In this document: positions 8,952-16,966 of the stretch, piece after piece
Layout of the letters: each line of letters begins with the position of its first letter
Numbering within the stretch: the stretch's first letter is position 1
Assembly (NCBI GenBank): GCA_011050085.1
Contig: DRGL01000054.1
Span: forward strand, 1 to 64,000
Origin: Pricia antarctica
GTDB taxonomy: Bacteria; Bacteroidota; Bacteroidia; Flavobacteriales; Flavobacteriaceae
Direction of reading: 5' to 3'
DNA length: 64,000 nucleotides
The notes under the pieces: model-generated
Seen by the model: the letters and a program-made list of their open reading frames with translations, nothing else
Databases searched by the model: none
Told to the model about the DNA's origin: nothing
Translations under genes and position numbers: made by a program

Positions 8952-9971
8952 TCATTTTTTGGAAGTATCAGCTACAACTCCTTCAAAGGTCATTTTAATA
9001 GGTTTAATAGTGCCATCAGCGTTAAATTCCATCACATCCATGCAGGTAACCCTATGATCTCGGTCTTGGTTAGGAATGGGCCTTCTATGATACACCATAA
9101 TATATTCATCGCTCCCGGGTTTTTTGATAACCGAGTGGTGACCCGCGCCCGTAGCTATATCGCCATCCTTGGATTGTAAGATGGTCCCTATTTTTTTATA
9201 GGGTCCGGTTGCCTTATCGGCCATAGCGTAGGCTACCTTATAACTACCGTTTGTCCAGCCTCCTTCTGACCACATAAAATAATAAATACCATTTCTTAAA
9301 AACATAAAGGGACCTTCTACATAGCCCTCGGGGGTAATTTCCTTAAATAAATTTCCATCCTCCCATGGAACGAATCCCGTAAAATCATCGTTCAGTATAC
9401 CTAAGTTGCAATGGCTCCATCCCCCATAGAAAAAATAATAGGTACCGTCGGTGTCCTTAAAAACAAATTGGTCGATAGGTTGCGCATCATTGTAGAATTC
9501 AGAAATCAAGGGTTTACCCAAATAATCTGCATAGGGTCCGCCAGGTTGTTCGGCCACAGCAACCCCGATCCCCCCAAAATGGTTTACATCATTATTCGGG
9601 TCATAAGAATCCCGTCCCGGTCGTTGAATGTCGTTGGCGCCAAAAAATAAATAATAATTATCTTCTTTTTCAATTATAGATGGCGCCCATAAGGCCTGTT
9701 TCAGCCATTTAATATTCGTCGTATCCAAAATACGCTCATGTTTATGCCAATTGGTTAAGTCTTTTGAGGAAAATGCGTCGAAATGTAGCTGTTTATCGTA
9801 ATCATCGGAAAAAGTAGGGAATACCCAATACGTGTCATCAAAGACAACACCCTCAGGGTCTGCATACCAGCCTTCGAAAATAGGATTACCGCTCCGCTCT
9901 GTTTTTTCTTGGGAAATGCCAGCGAAAGCGATTGTGAAACAAATGATTCCGATCCTATATTTCAAATGCAT
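8952..9971 (-). CDS. Glycoside hydrolase family 43, single domain
   Basis: This is a five-bladed beta-propeller inverting hydrolase, the family of alpha-L-arabinofuranosidases, arabinanases and beta-xylosidases. The three acidic residues expected for GH43 are visible. The general base lies in GWYADPEG (about Asp38), the pKa-modulating Asp in AQPIDQFVF, and the general acid Glu in GYVEGPFMF. The N-terminus is a short signal peptide ending near ISQ. It has 339 residues and no C-terminal beta-sandwich. The next gene is 172 bases downstream and the previous one 162 bases upstream. A promoter-like element lies at 10041-10048. The motif spacing resembles the arabinan/arabinofuranosidase branches, but subfamily and substrate need comparison with characterised members. 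Confidence 0.87.
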   Translation of the reverse strand: MHLKYRIGIICFTIAFAGISQEKTERSGNPIFEGWYADPEGVVFDDTYWVFPTFSDDYDKQLHFDAFSSKDLTNWHKHERILDTTNIKWLKQALWAPSIIEKEDNYYLFFGANDIQRPGRDSYDPNNDVNHFGGIGVAVAEQPGGPYADYLGKPLISEFYNDAQPIDQFVFKDTDGTYYFFYGGWSHCNLGILNDDFTGFVPWEDGNLFKEITPEGYVEGPFMFLRNGIYYFMWSEGGWTNGSYKVAYAMADKATGPYKKIGTILQSKDGDIATGAGHHSVIKKPGSDEYIMVYHRRPIPNQDRDHRVTCMDVMEFNADGTIKPIKMTFEGVVADTSKK

Positions 9972-10040
9972 ATTCTATCTCTTTTAAATCAATAATCAAT
10001 ACCGAATTTCTGCCAGTCACCACTCGGTTCATTCACACAA

Positions 10041-10067
10041 CAAAAATAAAGTTGATGCAAATGTCAA
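10041..10067 (-). promoter_or_regulatory. Possible Bacteroidota promoter for the GH43 unit
   Basis: On the - strand TATTTTTG (10041-10048 on +) fits the -7 consensus TAnnTTTG, and a TTG (CAA at 10065-10067) lies 16 bases upstream as a -33 element, close to the usual spacing. An inverted repeat GTTGA-N8-TCAAC (10051-10068) fills the spacer and could be an operator. The match is by eye only. Confidence 0.35.
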
Positions 10068-10133
10068 CCTTAAAAAAATAGTCCATTCAGAAGTAATCAC
10101 ATCAAAGCTACCCAATCTACTATAAGGAATGCT

Positions 10134-11231
10134 TTACAGCTGAATACGACTTCCTGTTTCAGCCGATTTTTTGGCTGCCTCTAAAATTTCTACTACAATT
10201 AGGTTATTGGAAAGTGATGAGAGGTCATCATTCACTTTTATATCACCCGATAGCAAAGCTTCAATATATTCAATATGGTTTTTAAAATAATCCGATGTTA
10301 AGGACATTTCCTCGGATTCTGAGGAACTTGTATTCTTTGACAGTATTTTTCCGTTTGGCGCCTGGTAGGAGCTGTTTGCACCATATACCTCAAGACTTTT
10401 TATACTGTAAGACCAGTTCCAAGAGGCCTCGATAATACCGATGGCATTTTCATATTCCAAAATAATCGTAGCATCGTCGTCTACATCAGGGTAAACTTTG
10501 GGTTTCATACTCTTAGTTACCGCCGTAACCGCTATTGGGCGTTTACCGTTTTGCAACCAAGTCATTAAATTCGCTCCATAACATCCGAAATCCATCACCG
10601 CGCCACCACCGTTTTTGATGGGATCGGTCAACCATGCCAGGAATTCTTGACTACAACCGATTTCTTTAGGACCTTCATGGCCATCTTTCGCAATCATTTT
10701 TGTGATTTTTCCAAAGTCAGCTTCATCAACTAAAGTCTTCAACTTTTGATTACTTGGGTACCATGTTGTTTCAAAATTAGTCAATAGATGTGTATTATTT
10801 TCGCGGGAAAGTTGAGCCATTCTTTTGGCATCCTTTAACGTAGTCGCCAAAGGTTTTTCGACCACCAATGGAATTTTCATTGGTAGACAAATTTCGGCAA
10901 CAGCTAAATGTTCGTCTATAGGATTGTATGCCATGACCACATCGGGCGTAAACTTGCCTAACATTGTTTCAATGTCGGGATAAAACAAAGTGTCAGGAAC
11001 TTTATAATCCCTTTTATAGCGAGCTATCAACTTTGGGTCGTTTTCCGCTACGCCCAACAACTCTATTCTCTGCTCCCTAAAGGCGTTCATGATTTCATGG
11101 GCATGATCATGACTGAGCCCGACCACCGCGACCTTGAGCAATTTTTGAGCGTTCGCTTTCTGCGAACCGAAGCATACAGTCAGTATTAAAAAAGACATGA
11201 AGAGTCTGAATGAGCCATTTTTTATATTCAT
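10134..11231 (-). CDS. Exported Gfo/Idh/MocA family oxidoreductase
   Basis: This is a Rossmann-fold NAD(P)-dependent sugar oxidoreductase-like protein. The frame is open further upstream to an ATG at 11327, but the ATG at 11231 gives MNIKNGSFRLFMSFLILTVC, a clean Sec signal ending KANAQ, so I chose it (366 residues). The nucleotide-binding strand reads VAVVGLSHDHAHE, where a GxGxxG loop is usual. The family motif EKP is present in VVEKPLATT, and the C-terminal alpha/beta domain includes GGAVMDFGCYGANLMTWL. A Sec signal is unusual for an enzyme needing a dinucleotide; exported relatives either fold with a tightly bound cofactor or act as glycosidases (GH109-like). It is the first gene of the leftward unit, divergent from susC. 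The substrate is unknown. Confidence 0.85.
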   Translation of the reverse strand: MNIKNGSFRLFMSFLILTVCFGSQKANAQKLLKVAVVGLSHDHAHEIMNAFREQRIELLGVAENDPKLIARYKRDYKVPDTLFYPDIETMLGKFTPDVVMAYNPIDEHLAVAEICLPMKIPLVVEKPLATTLKDAKRMAQLSRENNTHLLTNFETTWYPSNQKLKTLVDEADFGKITKMIAKDGHEGPKEIGCSQEFLAWLTDPIKNGGGAVMDFGCYGANLMTWLQNGKRPIAVTAVTKSMKPKVYPDVDDDATIILEYENAIGIIEASWNWSYSIKSLEVYGANSSYQAPNGKILSKNTSSSESEEMSLTSDYFKNHIEYIEALLSGDIKVNDDLSSLSNNLIVVEILEAAKKSAETGSRIQL

Positions 11232-11826
11232 TTCTCTAAGATTTAATTCTATAGGGGTTGCGAACAAAAACGCAATTATTTTGGTTTTTGAAACTAGTAA
11301 TAATAAAGGTGCTAATTCAAAACGCAAATACTATCCATCCCGACTCGATACATTAAAACATATATTAAAATTTCGCGCAGCAAAAAAAGCATTTATTTAA
11401 TTTAAGCCTTAAAATAAGGATTAGTAATTATGCTATAATACCATTTTAATTACATGTAAATACTGCAAAAAATCTAGCCTTTTAGTATAGTATTATTTAA
11501 CGAATTCTGAAAATAATTCGTCAAACCGCAAGAGAAATTATCAAATTTTTCAATCGATAATTTTTTATCCTTATATGGAACTTAGTTCCTTTTAAAAAAT
11601 ATTCGCAACATTCAACAATGTATCTAAATGGTCTTATTTTCCCATCAAAAAGACTTTGATTTTAACATCAGACTTTAAATATATGGCTAACATCTCCTAA
11701 AATCGTCTGGATAATTCCTAAATAGTAGCTGTGTGAGCATATTAACTACAAAATCGAAACATCCCTAAATATAGGGCCTAAAATTACATTTCCATTTCTC
11801 AAAATAGCAAAATGTAGGAAGTTAAA

Positions 11827-11850
11827 ATATAAAATTCATGAATTTTATAT
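11827..11850. promoter_or_regulatory. Perfect 24-bp palindrome upstream of susC, candidate operator
   Basis: Bases 11827-11850 are a perfect, gapless 24-bp palindrome with core AATTCATGAATT, flanked by AT-rich arms. It ends 20 bases before a -7-like box, which places it over the expected -33 region. That position suits a dimeric regulator binding site. Confidence 0.5.
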
Positions 11851-11869
11851 ATAAAGATTGTGGAATACC

Positions 11870-11877
11870 TACATTTG
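11870..11877 (+). promoter_or_regulatory. Possible -7 promoter element of susCD
   Basis: TACATTTG matches the Bacteroidota -7 consensus TAnnTTTG about 106 bases upstream of the susC ATG. No clear TTG lies at the -33 distance; the palindrome at 11827-11850 occupies that place, so an activator may be needed. Confidence 0.4.
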
Positions 11878-11982
11878 GGTAAGCATTAACATAACTTTAT
11901 ATTTTGAAAGGGGGTAGTCCATCGTCATTTAAATATCCGCGAACTCATTAATTCTAACTTTAACTAACTTAAAATTTAACAC

Positions 11983-14900
11983 ATGAAAAAAATTATTTTC
12001 AAAAATCTGATTTTTCTGGGCGCGCTATTGTGTTTCGGACTAACCAGAGCGCAAACCGTTACGGGCAACGTCTCTGATGGGTCTGGCCCATTGGCCGGTG
12101 CCAACGTTTTAGTGAAAGGAACCACGGACGGAACACAAACTGATTTTGATGGTAATTATACGTTGACCAATGTCGATGACAACGCCACCCTTGTCTTTAG
12201 TTATATCGGTTTTGAAACCTTAGAAATTCCTGTAGATGGACAATCTGAAATAAGCGTTGAATTAGGAGAGAATGCCTCCGAACTTGACGAAGTTGTACTA
12301 ATCGGTTATGGTAGCCAAAGAAAATCGGATTTGACCGGGGCCGTCGGTCAGGTCAGTGAAGACGAACTTCAAGAACGTTCGGTTCAGTCGTTAAATCAAG
12401 GTTTGGCCGGTAGGGTTGCCGGGGTTCAGGTAAACACCACATCGGGTCGACCAGGCGGAAAGACCAACGTAAGGATTCGAGGTTTTAGCTCTATAAATTC
12501 CTCTAACAATCCACTTTACGTAGTCGATGGGGTTCAGTTGCCTCAAGGTAATTTAGACCAGTACAGTTCTGCCATTGATTTTTTAAATCCAAATGATGTT
12601 GTATCCATAGAAGTACTTAAAGATGCTTCTTCCACGGCTATATATGGTGCGCGAGGTGCCAATGGTGTCATTTTGGTAACGACCAAAAGAGGTCAGGCCG
12701 GAGAAGGTAGGGTAAGTTACAGTGTAGAGTATAACGTTAAGGAGTTCGGACCCAACCTAGCGGAAGTACTTAATGCTGACGAGTATCTGCAAGTCGAGCA
12801 GCTGGCTTGGCAAAACAGTGAAAAATTCGATCCCGCGGGATGGGCGGCAGGCAATTATGCCAATCTGGAACCCAGACTCAAAAGACAGGATCCAAATATA
12901 GCCCCGTTGTTCGACAGTAATGGCAATCCTCTTTATGATACGTATTGGCCTAGTGAAGTTCAACAGCACAGATTATCGCAAAACCATCAATTGGGTTTTT
13001 CCGGCGGTAATGAAAGAACTACCTATGCCCTTTCGATAGGTATTAATGATGAACAGGGCCTTTTGAAAAATACATATCAGAAAAGATATTCTGGTAGGTT
13101 TTCCATTGATGACCAAGTAAAGGAATGGTTGAAGGTCGGTGGTTCAATGAGCTACAACTATCAAACTGAAAATTTGGCGGATACCAATGATGAGGTTCCA
13201 AGACGAATGGTTGAGGATTTTCCTTTTTTACCGGTTAGATATCCTGCGGGACATCCGAGGGAAGGACTTTTCGCAGATAACAGGGATTACCCCTTCGCAG
13301 AAGGTACCTTTAACTCAGTACATAGGTTGGATGGTCAAAAATATATCTTGAATACACAAACAGCTTCAGGAAGTGTCTATACCAACATCGGGTTTACTAA
13401 AAATCTTGAAATGCGTACCGTAATCGGTGCCAATGTGATTACGCAAGAAAATCCTGAATTCAGGGATGCTACCTTAGCTGGAAATAGCCAAGCCTTCGCG
13501 TCTATCAGCAATAATAAAGAAACGTTCTGGTCTATCGAAAACTACCTTACTTACAATAAGGAAATTAATGAAAATAATTCGTTGACTGCCCTCTTAGGGG
13601 TATCTTGGCAACAGTCAAATTCATTATTTGTGAACGCGGAATCCAATAATTTTCCGACCGATTATTTTGAGTATAATAATCTTCGAGCAGGTGCCGATAA
13701 TCTTCGAGTGGATTCAAATGCGCAAAGGGAAGCCTTGAATTCTTATTTTGGAAGGTTGAATTATAACTTGTTCAGTAAATATCTCTTTACACTGACCGGA
13801 AGGGCCGATGGTTCCTCAAAATTCGGTGATAACAATAAATTCGCCTTTTTCCCATCCGCAGCTTTTGCATGGAGGGTTTCCGACGAGAACTTTTTGAAAG
13901 ATAGCAAGACGATATCAAATCTAAAATTGAGAACCAGCTATGGTTTGACAGGAAACTCCGAAATTCCACCTTATACTTCGTTATCCCTTCTAGGCTCCGG
14001 GTATCAAACTATTTGGGGAGGTAATGTTATTGGCGGAACAGGGCTTAACCGTTTGGCCAACCCAGATTTGAAATGGGAGAAAACGGCACAGTACGATTTA
14101 GGGCTTGAACTTGGTCTTTTTAATAATAGAATAAGTATTGAGACAGACGTTTACTATAGAAAAACAACCGATATGTTATTGGATGCTCCCGTACCGCAAT
14201 CAAGTGGTTATGTGAACATTCGAAGAAACGTTGGTTCGATGGAAAATAAGGGGCTTGAAATATCTTTGAATACAAAAAACATTCTAACCCCCGATTTCAG
14301 CTGGAATACTTCCTTTAATATTTCGATGAACCGAAACAAGGTACTATCCCTCGCTACACCCTCCGATATTTTTGGCGTAGGAGGTCCGGGTATTACGAAC
14401 GAAACTAATATTATTCGTATTGGCGAGCCCGTTGGTGCCTTTTGGGGTTTAACCCGCTTGGGCGTATGGGGTACTGACGAAGCGGAAGAAGCCGCCAGTT
14501 TTGTAAGCTATCGGAACAATTTGACACTTTTGCCAGGAGATATAAAATATAAAGATTTCAACGGCGATAAGATTATCAATGATGATGATAGAACGATAAT
14601 TGGAAATGGTTATCCAACCGCTCAAGGGTCCTTAATCAACACTGTAAACTATAAGGGATTAGATTTAACCTTTGACCTGCAATATTCTTGGGGTAACGAT
14701 GTGATGGATATGAACTTGCATTCCAGTGAAGACCGACAATCTTTAGCTAACAGCTATCGCACCGTTTTAAATGCTTGGACACCAGACAACCAAAATACCA
14801 TGATTGCACAAGTTAGGGATACAAGAGCCGGGTATGTAACCAATGTAGATTCACACTGGGTGAAAGACGGATCTTTCTTGCGCGGAAGAAACTTGGTCTT

Positions 14901-15129
14901 AGGTTATTCGTTTGGACCAGAGTTACTTGAAAGATTATATTTGAATAAATTGAGAGTTTATACCTCTGCCCAGAATTTCTTTTTAGTAGTCGATAAGGAA
15001 CTTTTGGGAGACCCTGAAGTAATTCCAATTCGTGGTGGCGCGGGAAACAATGTTTTCTCCCAAGGAATGAAATGGCATGAATACCCAAGAGCAACGACTT
15101 TTGTGATAGGGCTACAAGTGGGTATATAA
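11983..15129 (+). CDS. susC: SusC/RagA-type TonB-dependent outer-membrane transporter
   Basis: This outer-membrane barrel imports oligosaccharides using TonB energy, together with the SusD lipoprotein encoded next. Its 1048 residues are normal for SusC. A signal peptide covers residues 1-24. A carboxypeptidase-D-like regulatory domain follows (about 25-105, VTGNVSDGSGPLAGANVLVKG and FSYIGFETLEIPV). The plug has the SusC signature LDEVVLIGYGSQRKSDLTGAV, KTNVRIRG and NPLYVVDGVQ, and the barrel ends in a C-terminal aromatic-rich strand (FVIGLQVGI). The gene has a long leader with a palindrome. susD follows after 25 bases. The enzymes around it point to arabinose- and xylose-containing oligosaccharides as cargo; that is inference from context. 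Confidence 0.96.
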   Translation: MKKIIFKNLIFLGALLCFGLTRAQTVTGNVSDGSGPLAGANVLVKGTTDGTQTDFDGNYTLTNVDDNATLVFSYIGFETLEIPVDGQSEISVELGENASELDEVVLIGYGSQRKSDLTGAVGQVSEDELQERSVQSLNQGLAGRVAGVQVNTTSGRPGGKTNVRIRGFSSINSSNNPLYVVDGVQLPQGNLDQYSSAIDFLNPNDVVSIEVLKDASSTAIYGARGANGVILVTTKRGQAGEGRVSYSVEYNVKEFGPNLAEVLNADEYLQVEQLAWQNSEKFDPAGWAAGNYANLEPRLKRQDPNIAPLFDSNGNPLYDTYWPSEVQQHRLSQNHQLGFSGGNERTTYALSIGINDEQGLLKNTYQKRYSGRFSIDDQVKEWLKVGGSMSYNYQTENLADTNDEVPRRMVEDFPFLPVRYPAGHPREGLFADNRDYPFAEGTFNSVHRLDGQKYILNTQTASGSVYTNIGFTKNLEMRTVIGANVITQENPEFRDATLAGNSQAFASISNNKETFWSIENYLTYNKEINENNSLTALLGVSWQQSNSLFVNAESNNFPTDYFEYNNLRAGADNLRVDSNAQREALNSYFGRLNYNLFSKYLFTLTGRADGSSKFGDNNKFAFFPSAAFAWRVSDENFLKDSKTISNLKLRTSYGLTGNSEIPPYTSLSLLGSGYQTIWGGNVIGGTGLNRLANPDLKWEKTAQYDLGLELGLFNNRISIETDVYYRKTTDMLLDAPVPQSSGYVNIRRNVGSMENKGLEISLNTKNILTPDFSWNTSFNISMNRNKVLSLATPSDIFGVGGPGITNETNIIRIGEPVGAFWGLTRLGVWGTDEAEEAASFVSYRNNLTLLPGDIKYKDFNGDKIINDDDRTIIGNGYPTAQGSLINTVNYKGLDLTFDLQYSWGNDVMDMNLHSSEDRQSLANSYRTVLNAWTPDNQNTMIAQVRDTRAGYVTNVDSHWVKDGSFLRGRNLVLGYSFGPELLERLYLNKLRVYTSAQNFFLVVDKELLGDPEVIPIRGGAGNNVFSQGMKWHEYPRATTFVIGLQVGI

Positions 15130-15154
15130 TCAACTAACGTAAAAGAAAAATATC

Positions 15155-16690
15155 ATGAAAATTAGTACTATAAATATAGGTAAGATTGTCGGCGTAATGT
15201 CACTTTTGATTACCAGCATCGGCTGCTCCGATTTTTTGGATGAACAAGATCCCTCGAATTTAGAACCGGCCAGTTTTTATACAACCGACATTCATGCTGA
15301 GGCCGCAATTGCCGCAGTATATGACGACGCCAGATTTGTCGGTGAAGGAGCGGGGATTTTTTCGTCGAACTGGCAGTTTCTGATGGCGCCTACGGGAACC
15401 ACCACTACCGAAACGGCACAAAATTCTGATTTGAATAACTTATATGCACTCTCTTTTGATGCCAACACATTGCATATACGCAATTGGTACAGAGGTATTT
15501 ATAAGGTGATTGGTAATGCTAATTTGGTTCTTGAAAACGTACCAGGCATTGAAATGGACGAAACACAAAAATCCCAAATATTGGGAGAAGCTAGTTTTCT
15601 AAGGGCTTGGGCCTATTTCTACGCGGTAAGGCTTTGGGGAGATGTTCCATTGATAACCACACCACAAAGTTCCACTTCTGAGGACTTTTTTCCTCCACGA
15701 ACCCCTCAGGCGGAAGTTTATGGTTTAATAGTTTCTGATTTGTTGAGCGCTGAAAATGCAGGATTGCCTTGGACGGATGAATCCGGTAGGGTATCTCAGG
15801 CAGCAGTTAAGACCTTACTTTCGAAAGTATACCTTACTATGGCAGGTCAGCCCCTTAACGATACAGGGCGTTATGCCGATGCGGCCGCCAAAGCGAAAGA
15901 AGTTATTGACAATGCAGGACCGATTCGGCTTTTTGAAACGTATGGTCAACTGCATGATGAAAGTCTAAATAATACGGGAGAACATATTTTTAGCCTTCAG
16001 TATAATAACTTGGTGGAGGATAATCCTATGGATAATATGTATCCAAACTTTCAGCCTGTCACCTATCGTGGTCCATCGGGAACAGGGAGTACTATACCAG
16101 ACATTCAGTTTTACAATTCATATTCAGACGGTGATTTGAGAAAAGTAGACCGTGAAGGCTGGTTCTATACCAGTTATTATGAGAATGGTGATGGCGAATT
16201 GTTCGAATTGGGAAAACCGTATATTTTCAAGTATTTTAACCGAACCGCCGATGGTACTAGTGGTGTACCCGGTACGGCAAAGGATAACTTAAACCTTATG
16301 TTATTTCGATATGCCGAGGTTCTGCTGATTTACGCAGAAGCCGACAATGAAGTTAACGGACCAAGCCAAGCCGCATGGGATGGTTTGAATGCAATTCGAG
16401 AAAGGGCCCAACTTACCACGCCTGCTGTTGGAACATTCAATCAAGATTCATTTAGGGATGCCATACTAACGGAAAGATGGCATGAACTTGCTTTCGAAAT
16501 GAAAGCTTGGTTCGATATGGTACGCCTGCGTCAAGTGTACAATGTTACCAACGGCGAATTTGATGACTTTGTGGGTCACGTCAATGCCAACTCAGGACAA
16601 GCACTTCAAGAGAAACATTTACTTTTTCCACTTCCTGAACAAGAAATTATTAATAATCCTAATCTGACACCTCAGAACCCAGGGTATTAA
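15155..16690 (+). CDS. susD: SusD/RagB-type surface glycan-binding lipoprotein
   Basis: This surface lipoprotein acts as a lid on the SusC barrel and binds the incoming oligosaccharide. The lipobox ends SIGC (Cys24) and is followed by SDFLDEQDPSNLEP, an acidic stretch typical of surface export in Bacteroidota. TPR-like helices include ASFLRAWAYFYAVRLWGDVPLIT, the hallmark SusD motif. The C-terminal part contains the AEVLLIYAEADNEV and LNAIRERAQL motifs, and ERWHELAFEMKAWFDMVRLR completes it. It has 511 residues, normal for the family. It is co-transcribed with susC, and a strong terminator follows at 16773-16810, so the two genes form a discrete unit. Confidence 0.96.
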   Translation: MKISTINIGKIVGVMSLLITSIGCSDFLDEQDPSNLEPASFYTTDIHAEAAIAAVYDDARFVGEGAGIFSSNWQFLMAPTGTTTTETAQNSDLNNLYALSFDANTLHIRNWYRGIYKVIGNANLVLENVPGIEMDETQKSQILGEASFLRAWAYFYAVRLWGDVPLITTPQSSTSEDFFPPRTPQAEVYGLIVSDLLSAENAGLPWTDESGRVSQAAVKTLLSKVYLTMAGQPLNDTGRYADAAAKAKEVIDNAGPIRLFETYGQLHDESLNNTGEHIFSLQYNNLVEDNPMDNMYPNFQPVTYRGPSGTGSTIPDIQFYNSYSDGDLRKVDREGWFYTSYYENGDGELFELGKPYIFKYFNRTADGTSGVPGTAKDNLNLMLFRYAEVLLIYAEADNEVNGPSQAAWDGLNAIRERAQLTTPAVGTFNQDSFRDAILTERWHELAFEMKAWFDMVRLRQVYNVTNGEFDDFVGHVNANSGQALQEKHLLFPLPEQEIINNPNLTPQNPGY

Positions 16691-16772
16691 TGAAATTTGT
16701 TTGTGTACCGATATAGTTACATTGATTAGCTTATAAGTACACGTAAAATTTTTGTTAGTTGAGTTAGTTTGA

Positions 16773-16810
16773 GAGCAATGTTGCCTTTTGGCAGCGTTGC
16801 TCTTTTTTTT
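16773..16810 (+). terminator. Rho-independent terminator after susCD
   Basis: A 13-bp stem with two G-T wobbles pairs GAGCAATGTTGCC (16773-16785) with GGCAGCGTTGCTC (16790-16802) around a TTTT loop. Eight T residues follow (16803-16810). It lies 82 bases after the susD stop. Confidence 0.9.
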
Positions 16811-16847
16811 GAATAAATCGATTGTGTAATTTCACCAAAATCGCGAC

Positions 16848-16879
16848 ATGTTATCGACTTAACATTTGATCTACGTTTG
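16848..16879 (+). promoter_or_regulatory. Candidate promoter/operator of the TPR-AraC regulator gene
   Basis: TACGTTTG (16872-16879) fits the Bacteroidota -7 consensus TAnnTTTG, about 88 bases before the regulator's ATG. An inverted repeat ATGTTA-N6-TAACAT (16848-16865) sits just upstream, where a -33 contact would be, and could be a binding site for the regulator itself or another factor. Confidence 0.4.
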
Positions 16880-16966
16880 TATTCAATTTTATAAGTATAT
16901 TGTGAACCTCCTTGAACATTTCAAGTCCGAATAAAAAAATCGAATTTTTAAATCAACAAATCAGCG

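Larger units (their letters stand above)
11232..11982. promoter_or_regulatory. AT-rich divergent intergenic region between the oxidoreductase and susC
   Basis: About 750 bases without a convincing gene. It holds the control region for susCD (+) and probably for the oxidoreductase (-). Three visible elements are a short palindrome TTACATGTAA (11450-11459), an inverted repeat AAATTATC/GATAATTT (11535-11542 and 11556-11563) followed by a T run, and the long palindrome and -7-like box listed separately. An upstream extension of the oxidoreductase frame reaches 11327 but does not look coding. Confidence 0.6.

Noticed and set aside
11232-11327. Upstream extension of the Gfo/Idh frame to an ATG at 11327
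   Set aside because: The added 32 residues do not look like a signal or domain, while the ATG at 11231 gives a clean Sec signal peptide ending KANAQ.
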